Positions 53,730 to 62,754 of a stretch of 64,000 nucleotides of DNA are shown here, piece by piece. The notes under the pieces were generated by a model. That model had not been told where the DNA came from. It did not search any database and saw nothing but the letters and a program-made list of their open reading frames with translations. The position numbers and the translations under genes were made by a program. The stretch is from Pectobacterium aroidearum (GTDB lineage: Bacteria; Pseudomonadota; Gammaproteobacteria; Enterobacterales; Enterobacteriaceae). Location of the stretch: assembly GCF_015689195.1 (NCBI RefSeq), contig NZ_CP065044.1, forward strand, positions 3,968,001 to 4,032,000, read 5' to 3'. Position 1 is the stretch's first letter. Each line of letters opens with the position of its first letter.

Positions 53730-54929
53730 ATGCAATCACGATTTTTTACACGACGCCGTACGACGATCGCGCTTGGTGTTATCGCCGCTGCCGTACTTAT
53801 TCATCTGTTTTTCAACAAGCCAGCACCCGCGCCAAGCACGATGACCACCGCAGCAGAGATTGCGGATCTCGAACAGACGGTACTCGCTGACGGCAAAATT
53901 GAGGCGCAGAAACAGGTCAGCGTCGGTGCTCAAGCCTCGGGACAAATCAAAGCGCTGCACGTCGAACTCGGCGATAAGGTCACAAAAGGGCAATTGATCG
54001 CCGAGATTGATGACCTCACCCAGCAGGACACGTTAAGAAATGGCGAAGCGGCGCTAAAAAACATTCAGGCTCAGCGAACTGCCAAACTGGCGGAATTGCG
54101 TAACAACGAATTGAGCTGGCAGCGTCAGCAAATGTTGATGAAACGCGGCGTTGGCGCTCAGGCCGACTACGATAGCGCGAAAGCCACGCTCGACGCCACC
54201 CGAGCCAATATCGATGCGCTGGACGCCCAGATCGTTCAGGCACAAATTACCGTCAACACAGCCAAGGTTAACCTCGGTTATACCCAGATTCGTTCACCAA
54301 TGGATGGCACCGTGGTGGCGATTCCGGTTGAAGCGGGCCAAACGGTCAACGCCATCCAGACCACGCCGACCATTGCCAAAGTCGCCAATCTGGACACCAT
54401 GACCATCAAGGTGAAAATTTCAGAAGCCGACGTCGTCAAAGTGAAAACCGGCATGCCCGTGTGGTTCAGTATTCTGGGCGAACCGAATAAGCGTTACGAA
54501 GCCACGCTGAGCTCGATTGAACCCGCGCCGGATTCCATCAATACGGATTCAACCACGACGTCATCCAGTTCCAGCAGCAGCACCAGTTCTTCATCCAGCA
54601 CCGCGATCTATTACAACGGCCTGTTTGATGTGAAGAACCCTGACGGCGTATTGCGCATTTCCATGACGGCACAGGTGTATATTCTGCTGTCTTCGGTGAA
54701 AAATGCCATTGTCGTCCCAGCAACGGCATTAACCTCGCGCAATGGCATGTGGTACGTGCAGGTCATGAATGCGAACAAGAAGATCGAATCGCGGCTGGTC
54801 ACGCTCGGCCTCAATGATAACGTGCGCACCCAGATTCGTTCGGGGCTCAGCGTTGGGGAGCAGGTGGTTGTCAGCCCGTCGTCCGGTGATGTCGCGTCCA
54901 CGCATCCCGGCCCACCGATGGGGATGTAA
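53730..54929 (+). CDS. macA: MacA-type periplasmic adaptor of an ABC efflux pump
   Basis: A 399-residue membrane-fusion protein: N-terminal membrane anchor (about 12-28), lipoyl half-motifs (VSVGAQASGQIKALHVELGD and YTQIRSPMDGTVVAIPVEAG), a coiled-coil hairpin (about 100-170), and a beta-barrel. It links MacB to an outer-membrane channel of the TolC type. It has an unusual serine/threonine tract (about residues 273-290) inside the barrel region. The macB gene starts three bases after its stop. Confidence 0.88.
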   Translation: MQSRFFTRRRTTIALGVIAAAVLIHLFFNKPAPAPSTMTTAAEIADLEQTVLADGKIEAQKQVSVGAQASGQIKALHVELGDKVTKGQLIAEIDDLTQQDTLRNGEAALKNIQAQRTAKLAELRNNELSWQRQQMLMKRGVGAQADYDSAKATLDATRANIDALDAQIVQAQITVNTAKVNLGYTQIRSPMDGTVVAIPVEAGQTVNAIQTTPTIAKVANLDTMTIKVKISEADVVKVKTGMPVWFSILGEPNKRYEATLSSIEPAPDSINTDSTTTSSSSSSSTSSSSSTAIYYNGLFDVKNPDGVLRISMTAQVYILLSSVKNAIVVPATALTSRNGMWYVQVMNANKKIESRLVTLGLNDNVRTQIRSGLSVGEQVVVSPSSGDVASTHPGPPMGM

Positions 54930-54932
54930 TGC

Positions 54933-56885
54933 ATGTCCACATCCTTACTTAAGCTGACTGGCATTACCCGCCGCTTTTCCAACGGCGAACAGGACGTTAC
55001 CGTCCTCAAGGACATCAACCTGACGATCAATCAGGGAGAAATGGTGGCTATTGTCGGCGCATCCGGGTCGGGAAAATCCACGCTGATGAATATTCTCGGC
55101 TGTCTGGATAAACCGTCCTCCGGTGATTACCAGGTGGCAGGTCGTGCCGTTGGTGAGCTGGACAACGACCAGTTGGCGGAACTGCGTCGCGAGCATTTCG
55201 GTTTTATTTTCCAGCGTTATCACCTGCTGGGCGACCTCAGCGCGCTGGGGAACGTCGAAGTACCGGCCATTTATGCCGGTAAGAGCCGGCTGGCACGCCG
55301 TCAGCGGGCAGCAGAGCTGTTAACCCGTCTGGGACTGGAAAATCGCCTCCACTATCGTCCCAGCCAGCTTTCCGGCGGCCAGCAGCAGCGCGTGAGTATC
55401 GCCCGTGCGCTGATGAACGGCGGTGGCATTATTCTGGCGGATGAACCAACCGGTGCGTTGGACACCCACAGCGGCAACGAAGTCCTGAGCATACTCCGCG
55501 ACCTGCACAAACAGGGCAATACGGTCGTGATCGTCACCCACGATATGACGATTGCCGAACACGCTCAGCGCATCATCGAATTGCGCGATGGCGAAGTGAT
55601 TGCCGATCGACAAACGCGTCCCGAAGAGGCGACGGCACCGTTGCCTGAAGCCGCAAGCTCCCCGGCAACCTCTGCCCTGAATCAATTCAAAGACCGCTTT
55701 ATTGACGCATTTAAAATGGCGCTGTTGGCGATGAATGCCCAGCGGATGCGCACCTTTTTGACCATGCTCGGCATTATCATCGGCATCGCCTCCGTCGTCT
55801 CGGTGGTCGCACTGGGAAAAGGCTCACAGGAACAAGTGCTGGCCGATATCAACTCGATGGGCACCAGCACGTTGGAAATTTTCCCCGGCAAAGATTTCGG
55901 CGACATGGATGCCAGCGCCATTCAAACGTTGCGAGCCAGCGATATTCAGCCGCTGACTCAGCAGCCCTACGTGCATAGCGTCACACCTTCTATTTCCACC
56001 AGCGTAACGATGCGCTATGGCAACATTGCCGTTTCCGCCAGCGTTTCCGGGGTTGGCGAGCAGTTCTTTACCGTACGTGGCTACACCCTGCAACGCGGTG
56101 TGCTTTTCCCTCGCAACAGCGTCGATGAACTGGCACAGGACGCGGTGATTGACAAAAATACGCTTAACAAGCTCTTTCCCCACGGCGAGGATCCGATTGG
56201 GCAAGTCATTCTATTGGGCTCGCTGCCCGTACGAATTATCGGCGTCGTCAGCAAGAATCAGGGCGGCTTCGGCAGCGATGAGAATCTGAATGTCTGGGTG
56301 CCGTACACCACCGTAATGAAGCGCATGGTTGGGCAATCCTACCTGAAAAGCATCACGGTGCGGGTAAAAGACAATATCGATATGAACGTCGCCGAGAAAA
56401 GCATCACCACCCTACTGACGCAGCGGCACGGTACGAAAGATTTCTTTATCATGAACACAGACAGCATTCGTCAGATGATCGAGAAAACCACCACGACACT
56501 CACGCTGCTGGTGTCGATGATCGCTCTGATTTCGCTGCTGGTCGGCGGTATTGGCGTAATGAATATCATGCTGGTGTCCGTCACCGAGCGAACCCGAGAG
56601 ATCGGCGTCCGTATGGCGGTCGGCGCGCGCACCAGCGATATCATGCAGCAGTTTCTGATCGAAGCCGTACTGGTCTGCCTGTTCGGCGGCATCATCGGCG
56701 TGGGGCTATCGCTGGCAATCGGCGTACTATTCGCACAGTTCAGCAGCAATTTCGCGATGATCTATTCCAGTTCCTCGATTATTGCCGCATTCCTGTGTTC
56801 CAGCCTGATCGGCATTATTTTCGGCTTCTTCCCCGCCCGTCGTGCGGCACGGATGGAACCGATTCACGCGCTGGAGCGGGAATAG
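54933..56885 (+). CDS. macB: MacB-type ABC efflux ATPase/permease
   Basis: A 650-residue protein (E. coli MacB, 648). The N-terminal ATPase has Walker [10 protein letters not shown], signature [15 protein letters not shown] and Walker [12 protein letters not shown]. Four membrane helices follow, with a large periplasmic domain between the first and second. The pump expels macrolides, peptides or toxins from the periplasm through MacA and an outer-membrane channel. Its divergent two-component neighbours suggest inducible envelope-stress control. Confidence 0.92.
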   Translation: MSTSLLKLTGITRRFSNGEQDVTVLKDINLTINQGEMVAIVGASGSGKSTLMNILGCLDKPSSGDYQVAGRAVGELDNDQLAELRREHFGFIFQRYHLLGDLSALGNVEVPAIYAGKSRLARRQRAAELLTRLGLENRLHYRPSQLSGGQQQRVSIARALMNGGGIILADEPTGALDTHSGNEVLSILRDLHKQGNTVVIVTHDMTIAEHAQRIIELRDGEVIADRQTRPEEATAPLPEAASSPATSALNQFKDRFIDAFKMALLAMNAQRMRTFLTMLGIIIGIASVVSVVALGKGSQEQVLADINSMGTSTLEIFPGKDFGDMDASAIQTLRASDIQPLTQQPYVHSVTPSISTSVTMRYGNIAVSASVSGVGEQFFTVRGYTLQRGVLFPRNSVDELAQDAVIDKNTLNKLFPHGEDPIGQVILLGSLPVRIIGVVSKNQGGFGSDENLNVWVPYTTVMKRMVGQSYLKSITVRVKDNIDMNVAEKSITTLLTQRHGTKDFFIMNTDSIRQMIEKTTTTLTLLVSMIALISLLVGGIGVMNIMLVSVTERTREIGVRMAVGARTSDIMQQFLIEAVLVCLFGGIIGVGLSLAIGVLFAQFSSNFAMIYSSSSIIAAFLCSSLIGIIFGFFPARRAARMEPIHALERE

Positions 56886-56888
56886 TCA

Positions 56889-57770
56889 TCAGTCAAAGAC
56901 CCCGGTGGACAGATACCGATCGCCGCGATCGCAGGCGATCGCCACAATCACGCTGCCGGGGTTTTCCGCTGCAATCCGCAACGCACCCGCCACCGCCCCG
57001 CCGGAACTGACGCCGCAGAAGATACCTTCCTGACGCGCCAGTTGCCGTAACGTATTTTCAGCATCGACCTGCGTCATATCCAGAATACGATCGACCAGAT
57101 CGGCGCGGAAGATGCCTGGCATATAGTCCGGCGTCCAGCGGCGAATGCCGGGAATATGGCTGCCTTCCGCAGGCTGTAGCCCTACCGTGCAGATTGCCGG
57201 ATTCTGCTGCTTCAGATAACGACTGACGCCGGAAATCGTGCCGGTAGTGCCCATGCTGGAGATAAAGTGGGTCAGCTTACCCGCCGTCTGCTGCCAAATC
57301 TCTGGGCCAGTCGTGAGAAAGTGCGCCAGCGAATTGTCCGGATTATTGAACTGATCGAGCGTTTTCCCCTCTCCTGCCAACACCATTTGTTTTGCCTTAT
57401 CCCGCGCGCCTTCCATCCCCAACTTGCGATTAACCAGCACCAGCTCTGCGCCATACGCACGCATTGCGGTCTGACGTTCATAGCTCATATTGTCCGGCAT
57501 CAGCAGACGTAGCCGGTAGCCTTTTACCGCCGCAATCATCGCCAGTGCAATGCCGGTATTCCCGCTGGTCGCCTCGATCAGTCTGTCACCGGGGGCGATG
57601 TCGCCGCGATTCTCCGCCTGCTGGATCATGGAGAGTGCCGCCCGATCTTTTACCGATCCGGCAGGATTATTCCCTTCCAGCTTCAGCCAGATTTCACTCT
57701 TCAACCCCTGCGTCAGGCGCTGCAATTTCACCAGCGGGGTATTACCAATACAATGCTCAAGCGTTGTCAC
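56889..57770 (-). CDS. cysM: CysM, cysteine synthase B
   Basis: A 293-residue PLP enzyme making cysteine from O-acetylserine with sulfide or thiosulfate. The PLP lysine is K41 in [25 protein letters not shown] and SMGTTGTISGVSRYL are the substrate and phosphate loops. GTG 57770 was chosen: AGGA lies at the right distance and the protein then begins TTLEHCIGNTP, as in E. coli. It lies after cysP-cysT-cysW, but a hairpin with a T-run precedes it, and the usual cysA gene is missing in between. Confidence 0.95.
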   Translation of the reverse strand: MTTLEHCIGNTPLVKLQRLTQGLKSEIWLKLEGNNPAGSVKDRAALSMIQQAENRGDIAPGDRLIEATSGNTGIALAMIAAVKGYRLRLLMPDNMSYERQTAMRAYGAELVLVNRKLGMEGARDKAKQMVLAGEGKTLDQFNNPDNSLAHFLTTGPEIWQQTAGKLTHFISSMGTTGTISGVSRYLKQQNPAICTVGLQPAEGSHIPGIRRWTPDYMPGIFRADLVDRILDMTQVDAENTLRQLARQEGIFCGVSSGGAVAGALRIAAENPGSVIVAIACDRGDRYLSTGVFD

Positions 57771-57782
57771 AAGTTGAGTCCT

Positions 57783-57806
57783 AAAAAAACCCACGCGTAC
57801 GGCGTG
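57783..57806 (-). terminator. Hairpin with T-run between cysW and cysM
   Basis: On the minus strand, CACGC and GCGTG form a short stem followed by seven T, immediately before the cysM ribosome-binding site. It could end the cysPTW transcript or attenuate read-through into cysM. The stem is only about five base pairs. Confidence 0.5.
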
Positions 57807-57826
57807 AGTGAGGAAAAAGATAGAAG

Positions 57827-58693
57827 TTAGTGTTTATTCATTTGCCGCTTCACGCGCCACTGCAAGGCGCTTTTGATAAACAGCGTCAGTATCGCTATCA
57901 CGGTTAACAGCGCCGCCGCGGTAAACGCGCCGACACTGTTATAATCCTGATGCAATAATTCGACCTGCAATGGCAGCGTATAGGTTTCACCACGAATCGA
58001 GCCAGACACCACGGATACGGCGCCAAACTCGCCAATCGCCCGTGCATTGGTCAGAACCACGCCATACAGCAGCGCCCAGCGAATATTCGGTAACGTCACT
58101 CGATAGAACACCTGCCAGCCTGATGCTCCAAGCAATACCGCGGCCTCTTCTTCCTGACTGCCCTGACTCATCATCACCGGAACCAGTTCCCTGACCATAA
58201 ACGGGCAGGTCACGAATATCGTCACCAGCACAATGCCAGGCCATGCAAACATCAGCTGTAGCCCCTGCTCATCCAACCAGCCGCCAACCGGGCCGTTAGT
58301 GCTGTAAAAGAGCAGATACAGCAGACCCGCCACCACTGGCGAGACGGCGAAGGGAATATCGATCAGCGTGAGCAGCAGTTGCCGACCGGGGAACTGAAAG
58401 CGTGTGACCAGCCAGGCCAGCAGCGTACCAAAGACCAGATTTACCGGTACGACAATCGCGACCACCAGCAGCGTGAGACCGATCGCATGCAGCATGTCAG
58501 GATCGCTCAGGTTTCGCCAGACGCCCCCCAGCCCGTGCGCCAGCGCTGCGGCAAAAATTGACACCAAAGGGATGACCAGCATGATGAGCGATAATATCAC
58601 ACCCAACGCAATCAGCGCTGTCCTCCCCCAGTTGCGTTCCTGCCTAACGGAATGAGTCTGGCGCCGCGGCGTCACAGTAGGAATCTCAGCCAT
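57827..58693 (-). CDS. cysW: CysW, sulfate/thiosulfate ABC transporter permease
   Basis: A 288-residue inner-membrane permease with about six hydrophobic segments and the ATPase-contact motif EEEAAVLLGASGWQVFYRV. It pairs with CysT to form the sulfate channel. The C-terminus is complete (FIKSALQWRVKRQ). Its start codon overlaps the cysT stop (TAATG). Confidence 0.95.
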   Translation of the reverse strand: MAEIPTVTPRRQTHSVRQERNWGRTALIALGVILSLIMLVIPLVSIFAAALAHGLGGVWRNLSDPDMLHAIGLTLLVVAIVVPVNLVFGTLLAWLVTRFQFPGRQLLLTLIDIPFAVSPVVAGLLYLLFYSTNGPVGGWLDEQGLQLMFAWPGIVLVTIFVTCPFMVRELVPVMMSQGSQEEEAAVLLGASGWQVFYRVTLPNIRWALLYGVVLTNARAIGEFGAVSVVSGSIRGETYTLPLQVELLHQDYNSVGAFTAAALLTVIAILTLFIKSALQWRVKRQMNKH

Positions 58694-59547
58694 TACACGC
58701 TCCGTGTCCGTTGACCAAAGCGGCTTTGCAGCACATTGACGGCAAACAAGATCAATAAGGAAGCCGCTAGCACAACGGAAGCAATCGCGCTGGCAGCAGG
58801 GAAATCAAACTCCTGCAAGCGGATAAAAATCATCAGCGAAACGACCTCCGTCTGCCAGGCAATATTCCCTGCAATAAAGATGACCGCGCCAAATTCGCCC
58901 AGACTGCGGGCAAACGACATCGCGGTGCCCGTTAAGAGCGCCGGGGTTAATTCCGGTAAAATGACATAGCGAAAACACTGCCAGCGATTCGCCCCCAGCG
59001 TCTGCGCCGCCTCTTCGTATTCCGGACCCAACTCTTCCAGCACCGGCTGAACGGTCCGCACCACAAAGGGAATACTGGTGAACGCCATCGCGACCGTAAT
59101 CCCCAGCCAGGTGTACGATACCTTGATACCGTATTCTGCCAGCCATGCGCCGTACCAGCCGGTCGTTGAAAACAACGCGGCCAGTGTCAGCCCTGCTACG
59201 GCCGTGGGGAGCGCAAAGGGTAAATCCATTAGCCCATCCAGCAAGGCGCGACCGGGAAAGCGATAACGCGTCAGAATCCACGCCATTAACAGGCCAAATC
59301 CCGCATTAAATAGCGTCGCCAGCCCCGCAGCCAGAAGCGTCACCTTGTAAGCGGCTACTACCTGCGGATTGGAAATCACCGTCCAATACTGCGCCAGACT
59401 CATTTCGGAGAGCTGCATCACCAGCGCACTTAACGGCAGCAGCAGAATCAGGCAGACAAACAGCAGGCTGCTGCCCAGACTCAATGCGAATCCCGGCAGC
59501 ACTCGTTTACCTGAACCAGAGAAGAGGTTATCCGACCTCAAAGCCAT
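58693..59547 (-). CDS. cysT: CysT (CysU), sulfate/thiosulfate ABC transporter permease
   Basis: A 284-residue inner-membrane permease with about six hydrophobic segments and the ATPase-contact motif YEEAAQTLGANRWQCFRYV. It is translationally coupled to both neighbours, with its start overlapping the cysP stop and its stop overlapping the cysW start. Confidence 0.95.
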   Translation of the reverse strand: MALRSDNLFSGSGKRVLPGFALSLGSSLLFVCLILLLPLSALVMQLSEMSLAQYWTVISNPQVVAAYKVTLLAAGLATLFNAGFGLLMAWILTRYRFPGRALLDGLMDLPFALPTAVAGLTLAALFSTTGWYGAWLAEYGIKVSYTWLGITVAMAFTSIPFVVRTVQPVLEELGPEYEEAAQTLGANRWQCFRYVILPELTPALLTGTAMSFARSLGEFGAVIFIAGNIAWQTEVVSLMIFIRLQEFDFPAASAIASVVLAASLLILFAVNVLQSRFGQRTRSV

Positions 59548-60575
59548 TACTGACGACCAGCAGCCAGCAGCTTATCCAGTTCGCCACCCGTGTCGAAGTG
59601 GGTTTTCATCACCTGTGGCCACGTTCCGAACTGATCCTCTACCCGGAATAAGGTGGTTTCCGGGAAGCGGGATTTCAGCGTTTGCGTTAATTCGGGGTTA
59701 TTCACGCGGTAGTAAAAATCGGTGATAATTTTCTGCGCTTCCGGGCTATACAGATAATTCAGATAGGCTTTTGCCGCCTGCTCGGTGCCGTTCTTCTCGA
59801 CATTCTTGTCGATCCACGCCACAGGGAACTCCGCCAGTACGTTGACCTTCGGGACGATCACCTCGTAGTTCTCGGCACCATACTGATTACGGATGTTATT
59901 CACCTCAGATTCAAAGCTGATCAGCACATCACCCAACTGACGTTCCACAAACGTGGTGGTTGCCCCGCGACCGCCGGTATCAAATACTGCAACGTTCGCC
60001 AGAAAACGGGTTATCCACGCACGGGTTTTGGCCTCATCGCCACCGTTGGCTTTGCTGGTCGCGCCCCAGGCCGCAAGATAGGTATAACGAGCATTGCCGG
60101 ACGTTTTCGGGTTCGGGAAAATCAGTTTCACGTCGTCGCGCACCAAATCGTTCCAGTCGTGGATCCCTTTAGGATTGCCTTTGCGAACCAGAAACGCCAT
60201 GGTGGAATAGAACGGAGAGCTGTTATTCGGTAAACGCGCTTGCCAATCGGCGGGGATCAGTTGCCCGCGATCGTGCAGGATCTGGACGTCGGTCACCTGA
60301 TTATAGGTCACGACATCGGCCTTCAGGCCTTGCAGAATAGCCAACGCCTGTTTAGACGAACCGGCATGCGATTGTTTGATCGTCAGCGGATCGTTAGGGT
60401 GTTGCGACAGCCACTGTTTTTCAAAGCCGGGATTGAGCGCTACAAATAGCTCACGCGACACATCATAAGAGCTGTTCAGCAGCTCGGTAGCAGAGACAAC
60501 ACTCTGCCCACCCAGCAGCAATGACAGCGCCAGAGAACCTTTCACCAGCCAGCCTTTCACCTGTACTTGATTCAT
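59547..60575 (-). CDS. cysP: CysP, thiosulfate/sulfate-binding periplasmic protein
   Basis: A 342-residue exported binding protein with a signal peptide (cleaved near VSA-TEL) and typical family stretches such as [20 protein letters not shown] and [20 protein letters not shown]. It delivers thiosulfate or sulfate to CysT-CysW. It is the first gene of the operon; CysB with acetylserine should activate it. Confidence 0.95.
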   Translation of the reverse strand: MNQVQVKGWLVKGSLALSLLLGGQSVVSATELLNSSYDVSRELFVALNPGFEKQWLSQHPNDPLTIKQSHAGSSKQALAILQGLKADVVTYNQVTDVQILHDRGQLIPADWQARLPNNSSPFYSTMAFLVRKGNPKGIHDWNDLVRDDVKLIFPNPKTSGNARYTYLAAWGATSKANGGDEAKTRAWITRFLANVAVFDTGGRGATTTFVERQLGDVLISFESEVNNIRNQYGAENYEVIVPKVNVLAEFPVAWIDKNVEKNGTEQAAKAYLNYLYSPEAQKIITDFYYRVNNPELTQTLKSRFPETTLFRVEDQFGTWPQVMKTHFDTGGELDKLLAAGRQ

Positions 60576-60888
60576 CTTATGTCCTGCCAGAGTTAGCGCC
60601 TATTCGGTAGGCTTTGTTATGGGGGATCTATCGTTTGCATAGCCATTTTTTGAAAAAAATGCACTTGTCAGTGCAACCCAGTGTAGGGGGAAGTGACGGT
60701 TAACATATAACCTTTATATATAACATTTCGGAGTTTTTAAGCGCTAAAGGGCATAACCCCGAGGCAAGAGAAACGTAAAGAAAAGGGGCGATCAAATAGC
60801 CTGATGGGAACTGAAACGTTGAGAACGGAGAGAATTGGTAAGAATGGATGCCTGCGCAGGTGCAGGCATCAGGAAAACGCGTTGGATC
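60576..60888. promoter_or_regulatory. cysP upstream region and yfeX downstream hairpin
   Basis: The left part, around 60695-60735, is an AT-rich stretch (GGTTAACATATAACC and ATATATAACATT) where CysB would be expected to bind; exact sites were not defined. At 60847-60870 a nine-base-pair stem (GATGCCTGC and GCAGGCATC) lies just after yfeX on the minus strand and probably ends its transcript. Confidence 0.45.
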
Positions 60889-61788
60889 TTACAGCGACAA
60901 CAGCTGATCCAGAGAAGGCGCGAAGAAGTAGCTGCCGCTGACGGCACGCGTAAAGCGCAGCATCTCATCACGTTTACCGTCACGATCGCCGAACATGCTC
61001 AGCAGTTGCTGCTCAATGTTATGCAGACGTGCGCAGTAGGCAATAAAGTAGAGCCCATTTTTACCGCTCGCGGTGCCATAAGGCAGGCTCTGACGCAGAA
61101 TCTTCAGTCCCTTGCCGTCTTCCTTTAAATCCACACGGCTGAGATGCGACGTTACAGGGCGCTCATCGGAAGACAGCTCTTCATTATCCTGCTTCGTACG
61201 CCCGATCATCTGTTCCTGCTGCTCCACGCTAAAACGCTGCAGCTGCTTCAGATTGTGTTCCCAACGTTGGGTAAACACATAACTGCCGCCTGCATCCGGC
61301 TGGCCCTCCGGGATAATCGCCACGGCATGACGGGCATCACCCTGCGGGTTTTCCGTGCCGTCGATAAAACCACTTAAATCGCGATCTTCCACCCAGCGGA
61401 AGCCGTGCGTCTCTTCCTCGATACGAATCGCCCCACCAAACGCGGCCAGCGCCGCCTGAGCCAGTGTGAAGTTCACATCATGGCGCAGCGATTGGATATG
61501 GATCAGCAGATCGCGCTGCGTGGCAGGAGCGAGCCCGTTGCCCAACGGCGTAAAGGGTTTGAGTTCCTCTGCGCCGCGGTTGCAGTCCAGATCGCGCCAG
61601 ACATCGTTGCCAAATGCCAGCACCGCGCCTAATCCCGCGTCGGGATACTGCTGCTGTAACGCTTGTAATGTCTGACAGAATTTTTTGCATCCCTGCCGGA
61701 TAGCATCAAACTCTCCCTGAATCATCGCTTCCATAAAAATGGCAAAACGGCGGTGTTCCAATAAAATACCGCTTTGAATTGGTGTCAT
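60889..61788 (-). CDS. yfeX: YfeX, dye-decolorizing haem peroxidase
   Basis: A 299-residue Dyp-type peroxidase. The family motif GFIDGTENP holds the catalytic aspartate, and the proximal haem histidine lies in [12 protein letters not shown]. coli YfeX oxidises porphyrinogens and is cytoplasmic. The sequence matches YfeX well, including the [19 protein letters not shown] region. It is next to yfeY, as in E. coli. Confidence 0.94.
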   Translation of the reverse strand: MTPIQSGILLEHRRFAIFMEAMIQGEFDAIRQGCKKFCQTLQALQQQYPDAGLGAVLAFGNDVWRDLDCNRGAEELKPFTPLGNGLAPATQRDLLIHIQSLRHDVNFTLAQAALAAFGGAIRIEEETHGFRWVEDRDLSGFIDGTENPQGDARHAVAIIPEGQPDAGGSYVFTQRWEHNLKQLQRFSVEQQEQMIGRTKQDNEELSSDERPVTSHLSRVDLKEDGKGLKILRQSLPYGTASGKNGLYFIAYCARLHNIEQQLLSMFGDRDGKRDEMLRFTRAVSGSYFFAPSLDQLLSL

Positions 61789-61874
61789 TTCTGCTTCCTC
61801 AAGCGTCAGTTTTTTCTTTTGTTGTTATGGCTTACTACGGTCGTGATACCGAATACGGATACCGAAAAAGATAT

Positions 61875-61908
61875 CAGGCGGCTCAGGTATCATACCGGAA
61901 GCCGCCTG
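61875..61908. terminator. Stem-loop between yfeY and yfeX
   Basis: Nine-base arms CAGGCGGCT and AGCCGCCTG separated by 16 bases. On the minus strand it is followed by TATCTTTTTC, consistent with the end of the yfeY transcript. Confidence 0.65.
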
Positions 61909-61955
61909 ACTTTTACCTTGCGTAAAGACAAATTAGTCCGTTACGAGACACCCTT

Positions 61956-62567
61956 TTATAAAGCAGATGTGTTACGCGCCTGCGCGTGCCACACGATTTT
62001 GCTCACCTTCCAGGTCTTCAGAATATCGTCCGGCGGCATCAAGCCTTCCGGGCCGCTCCATTCGCCGGAATAGACGTAGCTGATGTGCGTACTCTGCGGT
62101 GCGGCACATTCCACGCTCCGCGCATCATCACCTTGTCCCAACTGGCAGGACTCGAACGCTTTGCTATAGGTATTGCTAAAAGCGTCACCGATTTTCACGC
62201 CACCTGCGCTGCCAATCGCGGGATCCATGACCTCAACTTTGCGCACGCTGCCCTTCGGCTGACCGCTGATGATCATCTTCACGTCTTTACCATCCAGCGC
62301 CTGATAAAACGCGACCAGTTGACCGTTGGAGGTACCCATTCCGCTACGCAGTTGATAACCACCATCCAGCGCGCTCTGTAGCGCCCCTTCAGACAGTGGC
62401 GTACCGGCATTGATACCACCGACACCCGCATCACTCACTTCCAGCGAACTACCGAACCAGTTAAACGGTGACAGGCTGGACCAGGAGAAATGGGAAAGCG
62501 TGCTGCATCCACTCAGCACCAGCGGTAAACCCAGCACCAGCGATAAACCCAGCGGGCGAAAATTCAT
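61956..62567 (-). CDS. yfeY: YfeY, RpoE-regulated lipoprotein
   Basis: A 203-residue exported lipoprotein with lipobox LVLSGCS (cysteine 21). It matches the YfeY family (SSLSPFNWFGSSLEVSDAGV, GSAGGVKIGDAFSNTYSKAF), which in E. coli belongs to the envelope-stress sigma-E regulon. Function unknown. No sigma-E promoter was defined here. Confidence 0.9.
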   Translation of the reverse strand: MNFRPLGLSLVLGLPLVLSGCSTLSHFSWSSLSPFNWFGSSLEVSDAGVGGINAGTPLSEGALQSALDGGYQLRSGMGTSNGQLVAFYQALDGKDVKMIISGQPKGSVRKVEVMDPAIGSAGGVKIGDAFSNTYSKAFESCQLGQGDDARSVECAAPQSTHISYVYSGEWSGPEGLMPPDDILKTWKVSKIVWHAQARNTSAL

Positions 62568-62754
62568 GGTATGTACTCCTCAAGATTGAGCGGCTTCCGT
62601 CGTCAGCCACCCTGTAAGATGGGGATTGGAGTCTGCAAGCGACGAAAAGTGCCGTAAAAGACGGGATAATCTTGTGAGGGATTATAGAGGGCATACGAAA
62701 AGAAACCTACCAGAACCGCAGGCCTCCCGGCACTCGGAAGGCCTGCGGGCAACA

